This document shows, one piece after another, positions 21,601 to 33,022 of a stretch of DNA of 64,000 nucleotides (the first letter of the stretch is position 1; each line of letters begins with the position of its first letter). The notes under the pieces are model-generated. The model saw only the letters and a program-made list of their open reading frames with translations. It ran no database searches and had not been told where the DNA came from. The stretch covers positions 62,880,131-62,944,130 of the forward strand of contig OX243811.1 in assembly GCA_945859605.1 (NCBI GenBank), given 5' to 3'. The translations under genes were made by a program, and so were the position numbers. Source of the stretch: Lumbricus rubellus (Eukaryota > Annelida > Clitellata > Crassiclitellata > Lumbricidae).

Positions 21601-22062
21601 CCGAGGAGCAAGGCGGGGAGGGGCTTCAGCATTAAGTTCCAGGTACTCCGTTCTCTTCCCTCGAAAACCCGGCACCCCCGAGGCAACATCCAGTGTGGAT
21701 TCTGAACCCTCTTCTTCCTCATTACCAGGTACCAAGGATGACTTAAGGCGACATATGTCCACGGCTCTCTGTGGGAGAGCAACAGCCCCTATTTCAGACT
21801 GTTCTGGGTTCAGATCCCCTCCACTTATTCGACGGGTTCCCATCCATCCGGGTTGCTCAGCGGTATCAGGGTCTAGGGCATTATTTTCTCCAGCATATTG
21901 CCTCAGATGTTTTTCTAACTGTTCGTGTTTCTCAATTAAGGCCTGCATTTGGGCTTCCTGGCGCTCCATAAATTCTTCAACAGTGCACGATACTATTTGG
22001 GAGGGGGTTGTCTCTTCTTCCTCCCCTTCACTAACTTCCTCTTCTGAATTATTACTTGACAT
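18637..22062 (-). CDS. Gag-protease polyprotein of the LTR element
   Basis: The first ATG of the long minus-strand frame is at 22062, giving about 1141 codons. The N-terminal third is acidic and Ser/Gln-rich. A retrotransposon-Gag-like helical domain lies about residues 567-650 (around M-K-L-D-R-Y-N-G-K, W-T-E-E-E-K-L-A-Q-L). A CCHC zinc knuckle (C-x2-C-x4-H-x4-C) sits about 822-837. A retropepsin-like active-site motif L-L-D-S-G-C-E-M-T-L is near 884, with D-S-G instead of the commoner D-T/S-G-A, followed downstream by a hydrophobic L-I-L-G-L-S-W flap-type block. The frame ends at 18637 with no RT. Codons 1-184 lie inside the right LTR and the frame reads straight across the LTR boundary and the candidate primer-binding site, an uncommon arrangement. 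Confidence 0.85.
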   Translation of the reverse strand: MSSNNSEEEVSEGEEEETTPSQIVSCTVEEFMERQEAQMQALIEKHEQLEKHLRQYAGENNALDPDTAEQPGWMGTRRISGGDLNPEQSEIGAVALPQRAVDICRLKSSLVPGNEEEEGSESTLDVASGVPGFRGKRTEYLELNAEAPPRLAPRPERPCVKYEDRNLDLRLNRGVLLAGGTRATIGPRISGVKLSSGTEVQTQSSTGATTVTRNNEVLLSQGAEERRMFLGEIDELDAQGNFYGARPKVISNSRTTTAAAKVDTRTMYDYNTNTVYEGFDFDSYMRNKQMQFRNQLTEKCLSDSEHSEIKDMRPLHNLVLDSHAVALGQNNVKACTNSRLLVSDNGDPSSLRENHLVLRGAHPGQTTTTISWATTFSPSSLNVMASEKPFLPSGVAPRISTLTLPSGQPLMSTPNLSSETHVTQSCEYQRWKASQPSYMPYTPYQHLVADPTAHGEQISTLNNSVQSSATQTVPINAVVKSNSATAVKLNSASEIRSDEHRKNFNQEELLRLLLQTLREPPQNSSTTTDNAVQEIASEKKEPAGKLQSESSNFPDRRMKSQMKLDRYNGKTSVEVFLKKFEVCSKNNRWTEEEKLAQLTCALVEPVDQLLHEFDSEALVTSADLVSRLKLRYGSTDQAALYQTKLNTRRQKVGEDLGSLAQDIRKLMILAFPGPTSTHSETIAIRAFLDALRDKDLALKVREREPATLDNAYKIAMRLEGYRWSDEDAADRRDRRPGRISNVKETELDLDEKLNRLQEQMTRKMEEMLQKWSPQPNTTSADGQFRQWQPRRPFQPKENNGFRNQPGDRRPNNRFQGEARDNRRCYECNQPGHLSRVCPSRTDNTWQREQEQEPESNTVNNARHVKGRNDAYLSVTIKGKHLLGLLDSGCEMTLCPASLVDPAEIQHSKQSLLAANGSAIRVLGETKLKLQIEGRPFEIPCLVTEQVSELILGLSWMKDENVLWHVGHNWVLVGEHKFSVHCKPRSRLCRRIVVTRDPRAASDGEKEQRTFERIHRPGGIHLQEDVEKQPESATPETSSTESSLQVSAAKVVAQDPSDWDVHPPFVLSAHRAGESESTGVTQNHQPISLVLENMQIADVVLNKDDFVAVSIKHVQDNCEFARRFIQRSSPTRNHGNGPGYRQ

Positions 22063-23098
22063 AATGTTCAATGAGTAAGGACTTCTTAATAACTCTGATG
22101 AATTAAGAATTAAGCCTAAGTATTCACCACATATCTTCAAGTTAAAGGTTTTAATCAACACAATTGCAAACACTTGACTATCGGTAATCAGTAAATGATA
22201 TTTAAGCGAAAGAGAAATTAATCAGCATGATTATATCGCATTGATTTATGTAAATTCGAGAACATCTATCACTGTTTCGCAGACACGGTTTTCTTTCCGT
22301 GTGAAGCACTCGCTACCATCTAATTAATTAACACTAATGAGTTAAGCCTAATCAGTTCTTCAATTAAGCACCACACGCAATGCGACCAATTATAATTGTC
22401 TATTCTAGCGATATTCACTGCGAAATATTATTTATAATAATATCTCATTTAAGCTTCTCGGTTCCACAGCAATATGAAATTTAAGGGGATACTTCTCTGC
22501 ACTCCAGATAATAATTTCAGTAAACGTTGACCACGGAAATACCAGTCACCAAATTGACCACCAGAAGAAATGAAACGGCGGAAGAATTTCAACTTCCAAA
22601 GTATGACAAATATTCTTCAAAACTGTTTTCAGACACCCTGGTCTCGTCAATATGAAGGCCCAATTTCTTGGCTGCACGGCAGAAATTCGATTACTAGTTT
22701 CTTCGCGTAAATTTGGATCGCAATCTTATTCGATTTCTACCACAATTTCAACGATTCGAGCACAGAGATGTTGCTTCGTCAACCGCCACCGTCTGTCTGA
22801 AGGTTTCAGTCCTTCCAGCCAATCACAGGCCACATCCGGGACTCGTCGGAGTCACGGGATCAAGGGGGATCCAATGAAACCTGTTGCGTTGCCGCCGGAC
22901 TAAAAATAGAGTGGCATAATGAGCTGTTCTCCCAGAATAAATAATAATACACCGGAGGTCGCTCTAAAACGCGGCTACACCACCGGAGACCGACCGAAGG
23001 TTTGATGTTAAGGCCGAAATTCGATTAGGCCGCAAATTTATAAAGGCCGTAAAATTATTAAGGAATTATTAACGATCCAACTTTTCACGATCGTTACA
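21511..23098 (-). repeat. LTR (5' LTR in element orientation)
   Basis: Same length as the left LTR, with no mismatch noticed in the sections compared. Contains the element promoter (implied) and the start of gag. Confidence 0.92.
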
Positions 23099-23102
23099 GC
23101 AC

Positions 23103-23951
23103 TACCAAAGCACGAGCAGTGACGTATGTAGTTACACTTATCAACATTCTATGATCTTGACTGCGGACTGGATTTCAGCTCCGTACTAAACAGAGTGCAT
23201 GGATGTCACGCCGCGAACCCAGCTGTTCATATTAATTTTTCAACGCATGATATTATATCAGATGCTACAACGAAAGTACAGTTTAGAATTAACATATCAA
23301 TTTTTCTATGCCTCTAGACCTATTATTATTACCGTACATCGGATGCTACAACGAAAGTGCAGTTTAGAGTTAGGCCTAACAATCACATGGTACAGGCTAC
23401 ATAATAGGGAAAGGGGCGAGTGCTACCATTGCAAATCCAAAATCAGAAAACAGATGTGCTTGAAGCGAGAGATGTAATTGAAGAGGCATTATGCTGAAAC
23501 TGATGACCATCATAGTTATATGGTTTGATATCGGGGTTAGTTACTATCGATGATACACACTTGGGTTGATGACATTAATTATGGTATTATGTGCAGGCAA
23601 GCACGAGGGAGAGGGACACATGGGGAGGGGCAGGGAAGAAAGAGCCAGATTGGATGCGCTATATTGTATCCTTAGCCTACTTTTACTATTGCATTTAAAA
23701 TAGGCCTGCAATAAACAGAACATAAGTCCGCTCAAGATATTTTAATGTTTACAACAGTTAGAAAGATAAATGGTTTCCTGGCAGGTGATTGGGGAATGAG
23801 GAAAGTCGAATTGATAGCGGATGAAATGATTAGAGGGAATATAAATGAGCAGAGCAGGATGGATGGAGATGACAGAAGCAGGAGGTGGAGGAGGAGATGA
23901 ACAATAGAAAGGGGAGTAGATGGAAGAATAAAAACAGGATAATGTGGGATG
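23103..23951. other. Intergenic, no gene seen
   Basis: A short duplicated word (ATGCTACAACGAAAGT) occurs near 23260 and 23343. Otherwise nothing recognised. Confidence 0.4.
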
Positions 23952-23952
23952 T

Positions 23953-24302
<350 letters not shown>

Positions 24303-26432
24303 TAATGATAATGACAGTGATAGATTGACGGATTTTTCTATCTTCATCCATCTTAATTCTTCGTCATGTCTCTACATATCAATCTAATTCTTTCCTGCCT
24401 TGAAGCCCCTCTCTACCTTCTCCATCTCTTTCCGTTTTCTCTTGAATGGTTGAATCCTCTACACTCTTTCTTATGGTCCAAGTTTTAATTTCACACTCCA
24501 ACTCCACATCGAGCATAGTCTGACCCGCAATTATTTTCTACAATTCTCGTACTGTCTCTTCTCCTATGTCTACTTTCTTGTGTCGCCTCTTTATCAGGTA
24601 GAAACGCCTTTGTCTCTGTCTCCCTTTGTATCATTCTGCCTTTTGATACCAGCACATCCGCTTGAATGTTGTCTGAAGGATAGCGATCGATTTGACAACA
24701 ATATTATTCCATGTGACCTACTCTGAATCCTTCATCTGTTTCCTCATTAAAATAATCAACGCTGCTTATCCTACTTTTCGTCCTCTCAATCTTCCACTTT
24801 CGCCTCCTCCTCATCTCGTGTTTCCTTCCGCTACTTCCAATTCCTTCTTTTACTCCTTCTCTTCTTACTGCTCTCATCTCTAGGCCTACTCTTCCTGACT
24901 ACATGTATCACCCTATTTTTCGTTATCCTCCCTCTTTCTCATACTAGTCCTCCCTCTCCACTTCTTTCTCTAATACATCCTTCTGTTCCTGTTCTCCGCA
25001 GTTCCGCAGTTCCTCTTTCTTTTTCTACTCCTTTTTCCCACCTCCCTTCTCCTTTTTCACTTTTAATGTTCTTCGTAATCTCTCCTCCTACTCATTAAAC
25101 TCCACCATCTCGTCTTGCCCTGCCTACTCATTCGTATACCTCAATTTCTCCTACTTCTTCTCTTCCTCCAATTTCTTAGTCTTATTGTCTTTACAACCCC
25201 ACTAGCTCTTCCCTTCTCATTCCAGCTATACTTCTTCCACCTACTCCAGCCTGCATCCCCAATCAAGACACCGACAACTCTCTAATTAAATTTATTTTCT
25301 AATGGGTTAATTAGTTCTTCTTAAAAACACTTTCAACAATTAGTTCTAGATTTATTTATTGCAATTTGCCAATGGTGGGATCGAGGGCACAGCTTAATAA
25401 AGCCCATTCCACACATTTATGGTTCATCAGTCCGCACTACCACTCGGTAATTGGCACGTACACGGTACACCGTGCATACTGTTCGCTTAATTAGTCCTCT
25501 CCACTCTGCCTTCCGCAGTCACGAGTCTTAAGCCTCACTTCACGATTCACTAAGGCTACCGTAGGCTACCAGAAAGCATTGCACAACTATCCACCGATTC
25601 CACATTGAAACACACACATACACATACATACATCAGTATTACGACATTGATACACACGTGCATATACAATACTATGCATGCATACATACATGCATAGGCC
25701 TACATGAATGCATGTACTCATAAGTACTTAGACCTGCGTAAGGATGTATGCATATATGAATACTTTTATGACTATATGAATAATTACGACACAGCATCAC
25801 ATCATTTTGTAACCTGAATGTCATGCTTATGTCGTCTTATTAGTCATATGAGCGTGTCATTTCTAGTCATATCCATCCAGTAATAGCAGATCGCATTCAA
25901 TTGCTATTGAATAGAAATCCTTCAGCGACCAAAAGTGGACTCATAATGAGATAATCATGACTGTTCTAATTGAAGCACTTCCCAATCTCTGTAGTACACA
26001 CTTTGTTGCTCCTGGATTGTTAATCAGATCTTTGTACAGTAAATCTATTTTTGTACTTGCCATGCAGTGCAACGAGTCTAGCCAATTATACGGATGCAGG
26101 GGTGCAAAGAAAAAATTCCCAGGGGCTTGACGATTTTTGAGATCTGACGGCTGTTTTTTTAAAATAAAGTTCATGATTTAGACCTAGCCTACGTCCTTCT
26201 AAATATAGGCCTATGCATTTAAAAAATAACAGCTGGATAAAATCATAGTATGCATATAAATATGATATAGTCTAGGGCTCTAGGCCTAATTATCTCAAGG
26301 TCGTAGAACTCGTGCCTGCACTCCCGCACTTTTAAGCTATAATTTGAAATTTTTAAATTATTTCATGAAGCCTGAAGATAATTTATTGACCTGCAGGTTA
26401 ACTGATCTGTCTAGAGAGACCCGAATTTCTGT
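24303..26432. other. Intergenic, pyrimidine-rich then AT-rich
   Basis: About 24340-25200 is CT-rich with many short TTCC/CTCC words. 25600-25760 is rich in ACATAC and CATGCATAC words. No gene or clear element was recognised. Confidence 0.4.
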
Positions 26433-26824
26433 CGTCGGTGTCACGATATAAAGTCTCCCCCGATACAAAGTCTCCCCCCGAAACCGAGTCTCCTTGGATG
26501 AAACTATGCATTGGAAGAAATTTGCTTATGTAAAGGTAGCCTAATAGGCCTATATATTTTCTTGCTAAACAATTTAGCAACGTAAACTAACAGTTTAACC
26601 TGCTCATCTATAAATCTTATGTGACTGTAGCCCATTTCACGCTGAACTGGGGAGACTTTATTTCGTTGACGGAGGAAATATTCTTCCCCCTCACCGAGAT
26701 TTTATTTCAGAACATACTCGGGGAGGGGATTTTTTCTGGAACATATCCGCGGGAGGGGAAATCTGTTTCGAAATAAAGTCTCCGGGTGGAGACTTTTATG
26801 GGAGACTCTGTCACACGACACCGG
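26433..26824. mobile_element. Short inverted-repeat element (MITE-like)
   Basis: The left end CGGTGTCACGATATAAAG and the right end (reverse complement CCGGTGTCGTGTGACAGAG) are imperfect inverted repeats. AAGTCTCC words recur on both arms, and TTATTTC-type blocks sit between. No coding capacity. The target duplication is unclear. Similar ends occur alone near 2889, 34892 and 46757. Confidence 0.5.
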
Positions 26825-27516
26825 CCATGCAGGGTGCAACGGAGTTGAAAACAAGTTTCCAGCAATTGAGTTGCGCAGCCTGAGAAAATGAAAACATGTT
26901 TTTGCTATCTCTTCCCTATGTGAGACAGTTTTGTGAGTGTATTCACTAATGGAAAGGGAGTTCTCAGTAGTAGACTAAAAAGTTGTTTATTAATTTTTGT
27001 GAAAGCTTTCCAGACACTTCCGGAGGTTATACGATGAGGACAAATCGACTCGCGCTGAGAATAAAGTAATTGCAACAGACCGAGGCTAGCTCTCTATGAG
27101 AAAATGACTGCACATAATTTTTTAATATTGAATAGGGGGGGGGCCCTACTCGTTCAATCTCGGGGCAAAGGCCGTGGGACCGCTACAGGCATTTCTATAC
27201 TAAATGGTTCGATTCGGGTGCTAGGGCTAATCTTAGACCCTATAATTCGCATGAAACTTCAGAATCTGTATGAAAACCGATGCTGTTTTATGACTGATGA
27301 TTGGAGAAGTAGTGAAAAATTTAGCTGTGCGCAATTATTTGTGACGAAAGATAACACGCAGAACATGCGGTATCAAATCCGGTGAGATAAGACCTTTGTT
27401 GGCAACCCTAATTTAACATTAACATCTGTTGCCAATTCAGATAGTCATTCCTTCTGGTCTGTAAATGAGGCCAGCTTTTTGGCGACATGCATAAAGCACT
27501 AAAGTTCTTATGCATT
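26825..27516. other. Intergenic, no gene seen
   Basis: The 93-codon open frame at 27104-27385 shows no family resemblance. Confidence 0.4.
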
Positions 27517-27936
27517 TTATTTTATTTTTTTAAATTATTATTTATTGCCAAAGAAACAAAACAAAATAAACATAAGTACAAACAGTGGGTAGTGAACGGT
27601 CTCTAGGCAACAGGAAGCCCGGAAAAAGCTAAGAGCTTATATCAACCTGGCCCCTAATGAACAATTACATTTTAGTCAACGTTTCATATCACACAATTGT
27701 AATCAACCATGTACTGGTGAGACCATAGGAATGTTAGTACTGATAGCAATGACCAGAATTCTACAGCAATATAGCAGGATCATCAGTACAAAATTATATA
27801 AACAAAATTGAATTGAAACACAGGTGCAATATATAGGATAGCAAATAAAAAAGAAATGAAAACAAAATTAAGAAAAACAACAGCCAAAACTAAAAAGAAA
27901 AGATGCTGAGGTATAGCCTACATAAGTTGCTTAGAG

Positions 27937-28594
27937 CAGTGATTCCCAACCTGTGTGCCGCGGCACACTAGTGTGCCGCGAGAACTTTGCAGGTGTGCCG
28001 CGGGAGAATTCTAAGATGTTATTTATTAAGCCCTAATAATGATTCAAAGCAAAACATCCGAAAACATCATCACTGCAACATCAAAACTTAAGTCAGTTGG
28101 TCTTAATCTTTCACACTGTAGCTGTGTAGCAGGTTAAGATCTCCAATGGAAATCTTGATTGTTTTCCCACAGTCATTGAATCTCAGTTAAAAAAGAAAGT
28201 TGCACCTAAATCATCGACAATTTTGACTGGGTAACATGGGCGGAGTTGCGGAGTTTGGTTTTCGTTTTTTTGGGAGGGGACGGGACTAAAAACTTGGGCT
28301 TTGTTTGGGGCGAAGACTCAAATTTTTTCCTCGACCCAAAAAGTTGATTTTTTGCCAGTATGATTGTCGTCTCTGGAGCCTCATTTCAATTTGATCAGAT
28401 CAAATTGATCTGCTGACTGACTAGACTCACTATAGTAGGCTATTATTTAGATAAGAGGAACATTAAAATTAGAATAAATTATTATTAAATAATATGACAA
28501 ATAGATTAAAAATTGATAATTATAATTAAGTGTGCGGCGGGATTTTTTATTCCTTCTTAGTGTGCCGCAAGCCAAAAAAGGTTGGGAATCACTG
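27937..28594. mobile_element. hAT-like non-autonomous element, 658 bp
   Basis: Terminal inverted repeats CAGTGATTCCCAACC and GGTTGGGAATCACTG, sub-terminal GTGTGCCGCGGCACAC palindromes, and a perfect 8-bp duplication GCTTAGAG at 27929-27936 and 28595-28602. No transposase. Inserted in the 3'UTR of the surrounding LINE. Confidence 0.92.
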
Positions 28595-28610
28595 GCTTAG
28601 AGAGACCTGT

Positions 28611-30350
28611 TTAGCATTCGGCATACTTCAGTAAGAAGCCTGATTTAACTTCCCTTTTGAATTTAGGTAAAGATTTTTCTTGTTTAAAATCAACAGATAG
28701 AGAATTCCATAAACGAGGTCCTAGGACCTGGAGATTATGTGCTCTGGAGGCAGTTCGTGCATAAGGGACAACGTAATTGGACGAAGACATTAACAACATA
28801 CAGGAAAATGTGGAAACTTTGCAAAAGGAAGGGAAAGCGGCAGGTCTAAGAATCAACATCAGCAAGACAAAGACAATGACATTCGGGAGGAGGGAGAGTA
28901 CGAAGGTGGTGGAGGTGGACGGAGAGAGCCTAGAGAACGTAGAGGAATTTGTATATCTGGGAAGCCTGCTGACTTGGGATAATGACTGTGGGAAGGAGAT
29001 AAACAGAAGAATAGCGAAAGCAGCAGGAGCAATGGCGGGTTTCGGAAGTATCTGGAGGAGCCGAGAGATTAGTATACAGACAAAGATAAAGATCATTAAA
29101 ACATGCATATTCAGTGTACTGTTATATGCATGTGAAACATGGACGCTACGCAAACATGACAAAGACAAACTATTAGCATTCGAGATGAGATGCTACAGAA
29201 GGACATTACGCATCAGATGGCAGCAGAAGATAACGAACAAGGAAGTAGGCCTACGCAAAAGAGTGAAAAACACCAGAAACATCATACAGCAAATAATGGA
29301 AAGGAAGCTCAATTTCTTCGGACATGTATGCAGGATGAACAACAACCGACTAGTAAAGCAGACCATATTCGGAATGACCGATGGTACGCGAATCAGAGGA
29401 AGACCAAGTAGAGAATGGTTGGACGATGTAAGGGATTGGTGTGGCATGGACATACACGGACTCAGTCTAATAGCACAGGAGAAGAGTAAATGGAGAAAAA
29501 CAGTGAAACTTGCGATTGACACCAACGGGTGTTGAACCCACGGACGATGATGATGATGATGATGATGAATTGGACGCGGTCCTGGTGTTATAAGAATGGA
29601 TTTGATCAACTGTTATAAAATAATTACAAAATTGTTTAGGTAACAATTTGTTTACAAACTTAAACATGAGCACAAGTTTTGATAAATGAGATAATTCATA
29701 AATTTTTAATATTCCCAGCCTATTAAACAAGGGATTTGAATGAGAAAGGTAACTGGAATAGGTCATTATTCTTACAGCAGCTTTCTGGAGCCTTAGGATG
29801 CGGTCTAGATTCCCAGATTTAGGCTATATGGTGACGACCATACAGAACAGCAGTATGTCAAGTGTGGCTCGAGTAAAGTATGGTATAACAGTTTTAGGTT
29901 ATCGGCATCAAGAATATGACCAACTCGGTAGAGTATGCCCACGATTTTAGATACCTTGTTTACTACCAAATCTACATGTTTCTTCCATTTAAGGTCATCA
30001 GAGAACACCACCCCAAGAAATTTGATTTCACGCACTCGATTCAAAGAAACCCCGTTTATCGTAATGTTAACATCAGTATCAGAAAACAATTTTCTACTAA
30101 ATACCATAAAGCAGGTTTTTTGTAGGTTCAGAGAAAGCAAGTTAGCTGCGAACCAATGACAAATTTCTTCCAGTTTACTATTTAATGATGCAGCCAAAAG
30201 GATAGGACAATAACCAGTTGCAAAGATGTTCGTGTCGTCTGCAAACATGATCAAACTCAAGTCAGTCACTGATTGGATATCATTTACATACAAAAGAAAT
30301 AACAGGGGGCCGAGTATAGAGCCCTGCGGGACGCCACATATTATAGGTAA
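28611..30350 (-). pseudogene. LINE reverse transcriptase, 5'-truncated and interrupted
   Basis: The coding remnant of the host LINE. RT motifs visible: G-V-P-Q-G-S-I-L-G-P-L-L at the upstream edge, F-A-D-D-T catalytic pair, L-N-L-Q-K-T and K-F-L-G-V. The C-terminal end G-P-R-L-W-N-S-L-S-V-D-F-K is typical of jockey/CR1-type ORF2. The endonuclease domain and first RT blocks are missing through 5' truncation. The frame is split by the nested LINE at 28783-29567. Non-functional as it stands. Confidence 0.8.
28783..29567 (+). mobile_element. Nested 5'-truncated LINE with GAT-repeat tail, 785 bp
   Basis: A plus-strand frame to 29535 encodes the RT thumb and C-terminal region: V-Y-L-G-S-L-L, L-L-Y-A-C-E-T-W-T-L, M-R-C-Y-R-R-T-L, L-N-F-F-G-H-V and R-G-R-P-S-R-E-W-L-D-D-V. 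The 3' end is a (GAT)n tail at 29545-29567, as in several LINE clades that end in microsatellites. A perfect 8-bp duplication AATTGGAC flanks it (28775-28782, 29568-29575). It belongs to the same broad family as the fragment at 76-378. Confidence 0.9.
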
Positions 30351-33020
30351 GAAAGCTAATATTACCTGTCTCTTTTGGCCTATCCATATTGCAATTATGA
30401 TACCTTCTCGTTTAATGCATTATGATTTATGATGGGGTAGCATCAATGAAAGCTGAGCTGTCTGCGATGGCTGCAAGAGATGGCTGCATCAAAAGCATAG
30501 CTTATGCATGAATAAATCATGCATGATCTGTGTTGAGATTGGAAAGATCTGTGAGTGCAGTTAACTCAAGTGTAGATACTTTTTGGACGAACTTGAATGT
30601 CTTCCGGATAGAAACACGTTCTATGGTTCAGACATAAACTGCCAGCATGATTCTTCGCTTGGTGTTCTATTTCAGTTTTAATATGTCAAAACGATAGCCT
30701 ATACGTTGGGCGAGCGGTTGGAACATGCTCAGTTTATAAGCAGAAGGACGTAGCGAACTCTGCCTGGTTCCAAATCGATTCCAGAGCCAAGACATTTTCC
30801 GACTCCTCCCACAACATATAATATATTCTGCGATTTTTTATGCACAACTGCCTTTCAGCCTATTAAATTTTAACAGAAGGCGATATTCTATTGGGTCTAA
30901 AGTCAAAGCGTCGCCAAGGGTCGGCCCTATAATCACATATGGAGCCCCAGGCAAACCATAAATTTGGCGCCCTCCGAACCAACTTCACGGTCCGCCTGAC
31001 GTCACACCACAACTATAGGACTGTGAGTCAGATAGAACAGTACGCCCAACTCAGTTGTTCATTTTATTAGTAGGCTTATATGCTATCTACACTAAACACG
31101 TGAAAATTTGAATTTTGGGAATGGTTAAAACAGACAGTTCGAGGTTCCGACAAATTCAGACTAGTCCTACCTAAAAAAGACCTAATCGTTATAGAAAAGT
31201 ATTTGGCGAAGCAATCAGAAAAATAATTTCCTGCTTGCACTTTTTTTTATCCATATTAACATTCGTGCTCATTAAATCCAATTTAATAGCAAACCGCATT
31301 GTAAGATGATAGGCCTAACAAGTTTAGCAGGAGTCGAATTAAGCCTAACCGCGTGTTGCTGCGATGCAATGCAAGGCACTGATTTGTTCTGCTGCTCCTT
31401 TTACAGCAGCCAGCCTGGAGGTTTGAGGTTGAATCGACCAAGTCGGAGGTACAAGACATTTTCTATTTCTGTTGCGTGTGCACTGTGCACGAACCTGATG
31501 TTCGGAATTGCTAAGGCACGTGGATCCACATAAAATAGGCCTAGCCCGGACAAGCTAGATCTTCTATTCCGAAGGCCCTCGAAGGTCCATTTTCGTGGAG
31601 AACTTACTAGTGAGTGTTAGTGCTAATATTACCTGTAGGCCTACAGCCTATACCCTCTATATTAACTGCTTCTAGTTGGTCTACCTTGTAAGGTTGGAGA
31701 CGTGGAGTGGGCTGACGTCGGATGAAAATGCAGGCCTATAATTATGTATCAAACAGTACTGTTTTGCCAATTGCCAGGACCTGAACTGGCATCAAACCGA
31801 CCAGATTTGCGGCGCTTCGAAAAAAGATGAAGGGGTTAAGTTCATGAAGTTTCTTCCGGGAAATCTTTGGGTGCATGAGAAAAGAACAAGTCTCAAACAC
31901 GCGGAAGTAAACGGATTTTATCTGTTTTCCATCATTTCTGTGAACTAAATTGGACCCCGATGCTTAGGTCATAAATATTGGAATGTGTTAACACAGAAAA
32001 CAGACGGTTTTATGTTGCGTGTATAGATACAACCATTTGTAAACAGATAACAGCTTCCTGAGGGGGATATTATTCCCACGAAATGATTCTCCGACCTTTA
32101 TTTCTTCTCATGTCCTACGTTCATCTTCCAACGCCGTTGATCTTGTTATTGCCAGTAATGTGCTGCCAGATCAAATGCTTCCAATTTCTCCGATGAGTGC
32201 TACAAGAGTTCGGTGTTTAGTCACTATTCTGTTCTAGTGATGTTCCAGCTTTACTCCCAGTTTTAGTTTCCGTTAGGCCTATTTTTTATTGTTTCACACG
32301 TTTAGTGTTTCAGGCCAAGTAGTCATTGGATGGAACTATTTCGCCAAGTGTAGTGATAGTCTTGATTGTAGTTAATAGAAACTGAATCTTCGTTTCAAAT
32401 TCAGTTTCTACAGTTTCAGTTCCAGTTTCAGTTATTCGTTCACTGATTCTTACTAATTTCTTAGCCATCAACAATTTTTATCGTGTTCTATAGATGTTCC
32501 ATTTAAATTTTAGTCAGCTGCTAAACCATTAAGTTTTCGCTAAGGAATGTTTTAGGACTAGTGGTTTAGTTTTCGTTAACAAGAGCAATTCTGTTCTGCT
32601 TTGCTTTTCTTTCCCGCAAATTCCTATTCTAAATAGTGCCTGCAGCAAGCACACACACACACATTGCTTTCCTCCTTAATTCTTTTGGTCGTTCTTTCCA
32701 CTTGATCATTCCCTCTCTCGTTGCTCTTTTGCTTTTCTTCTCTCCTTCCATCCATCTTTTTTACTGTAGCTGCCACTACTTCCGCGGTCCGCCACCAAAT
32801 TTATGCCAACACCAACATCAGTGCCATCAATGCAATGTTGCAGCGCATCTAATTATGAAGAGTTACATGTGAATCTTTGAAGCTCAAGAAATTATCCCGA
32901 CGTGTTGCTGATCTTTGTTGAGTAACTACCAAAGAGTTTTCTGCCTACTTTTAGTTTCTAACGTGAATTTATGCTCTAATTGCATCAAGAGGCTTACATA
33001 GATCATATGATATATGTAAA
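30351..33020. other. Intergenic, no gene seen
   Basis: Many short open frames without family resemblance. A short CA run lies at 32649-32663. T-rich, CT-rich sequence at 32580-32770. Confidence 0.4.
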
Positions 33021-33022
33021 TA

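Larger units (their letters stand above)
14945..23098 (-). mobile_element. Non-autonomous LTR retrotransposon (Gag-protease only), 8154 bp
   Basis: Two direct repeats of identical length (1588 bp) at 14945-16532 and 21511-23098 have TG...CA ends; in element orientation they start TGTAACGATCG and end CGCGCAACA. A 4-bp duplication GCAC flanks the element at 14941-14944 and 23099-23102. The internal region holds one long gag-protease frame on the minus strand. A candidate primer-binding site (TGGTCCCAG...) lies two bases inside the right LTR, and a purine-rich tract (AGGGGGCTGGTGAGGG) abuts the left LTR. There is no reverse transcriptase, RNase H or integrase: the 2.1 kb after gag (16533-18636) is non-coding. 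It must have been mobilised in trans. No LTR difference was seen in the stretches compared, so the insertion is young. Gypsy-type by Gag and protease style. Confidence 0.9.
27517..30350 (-). mobile_element. 5'-truncated LINE hosting two nested insertions
   Basis: On the minus strand the copy starts near 30350 inside the RT palm (G-V-P-Q-G-S-I-L-G-P, then F-A-D-D-T) and continues through the thumb. The H-S-Y-N-T-R and L-W-N-S-L-S blocks follow, with a stop at 28611. A 3'UTR ends in AATAAA and an A/T-rich tail near 27517. A hAT-like element sits in the 3'UTR and a second LINE interrupts the coding part. Ignoring the nested LINE and one copy of its 8-bp duplication, the coding frame is continuous across the insertion point. 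Style is jockey/CR1-like. Confidence 0.8.
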
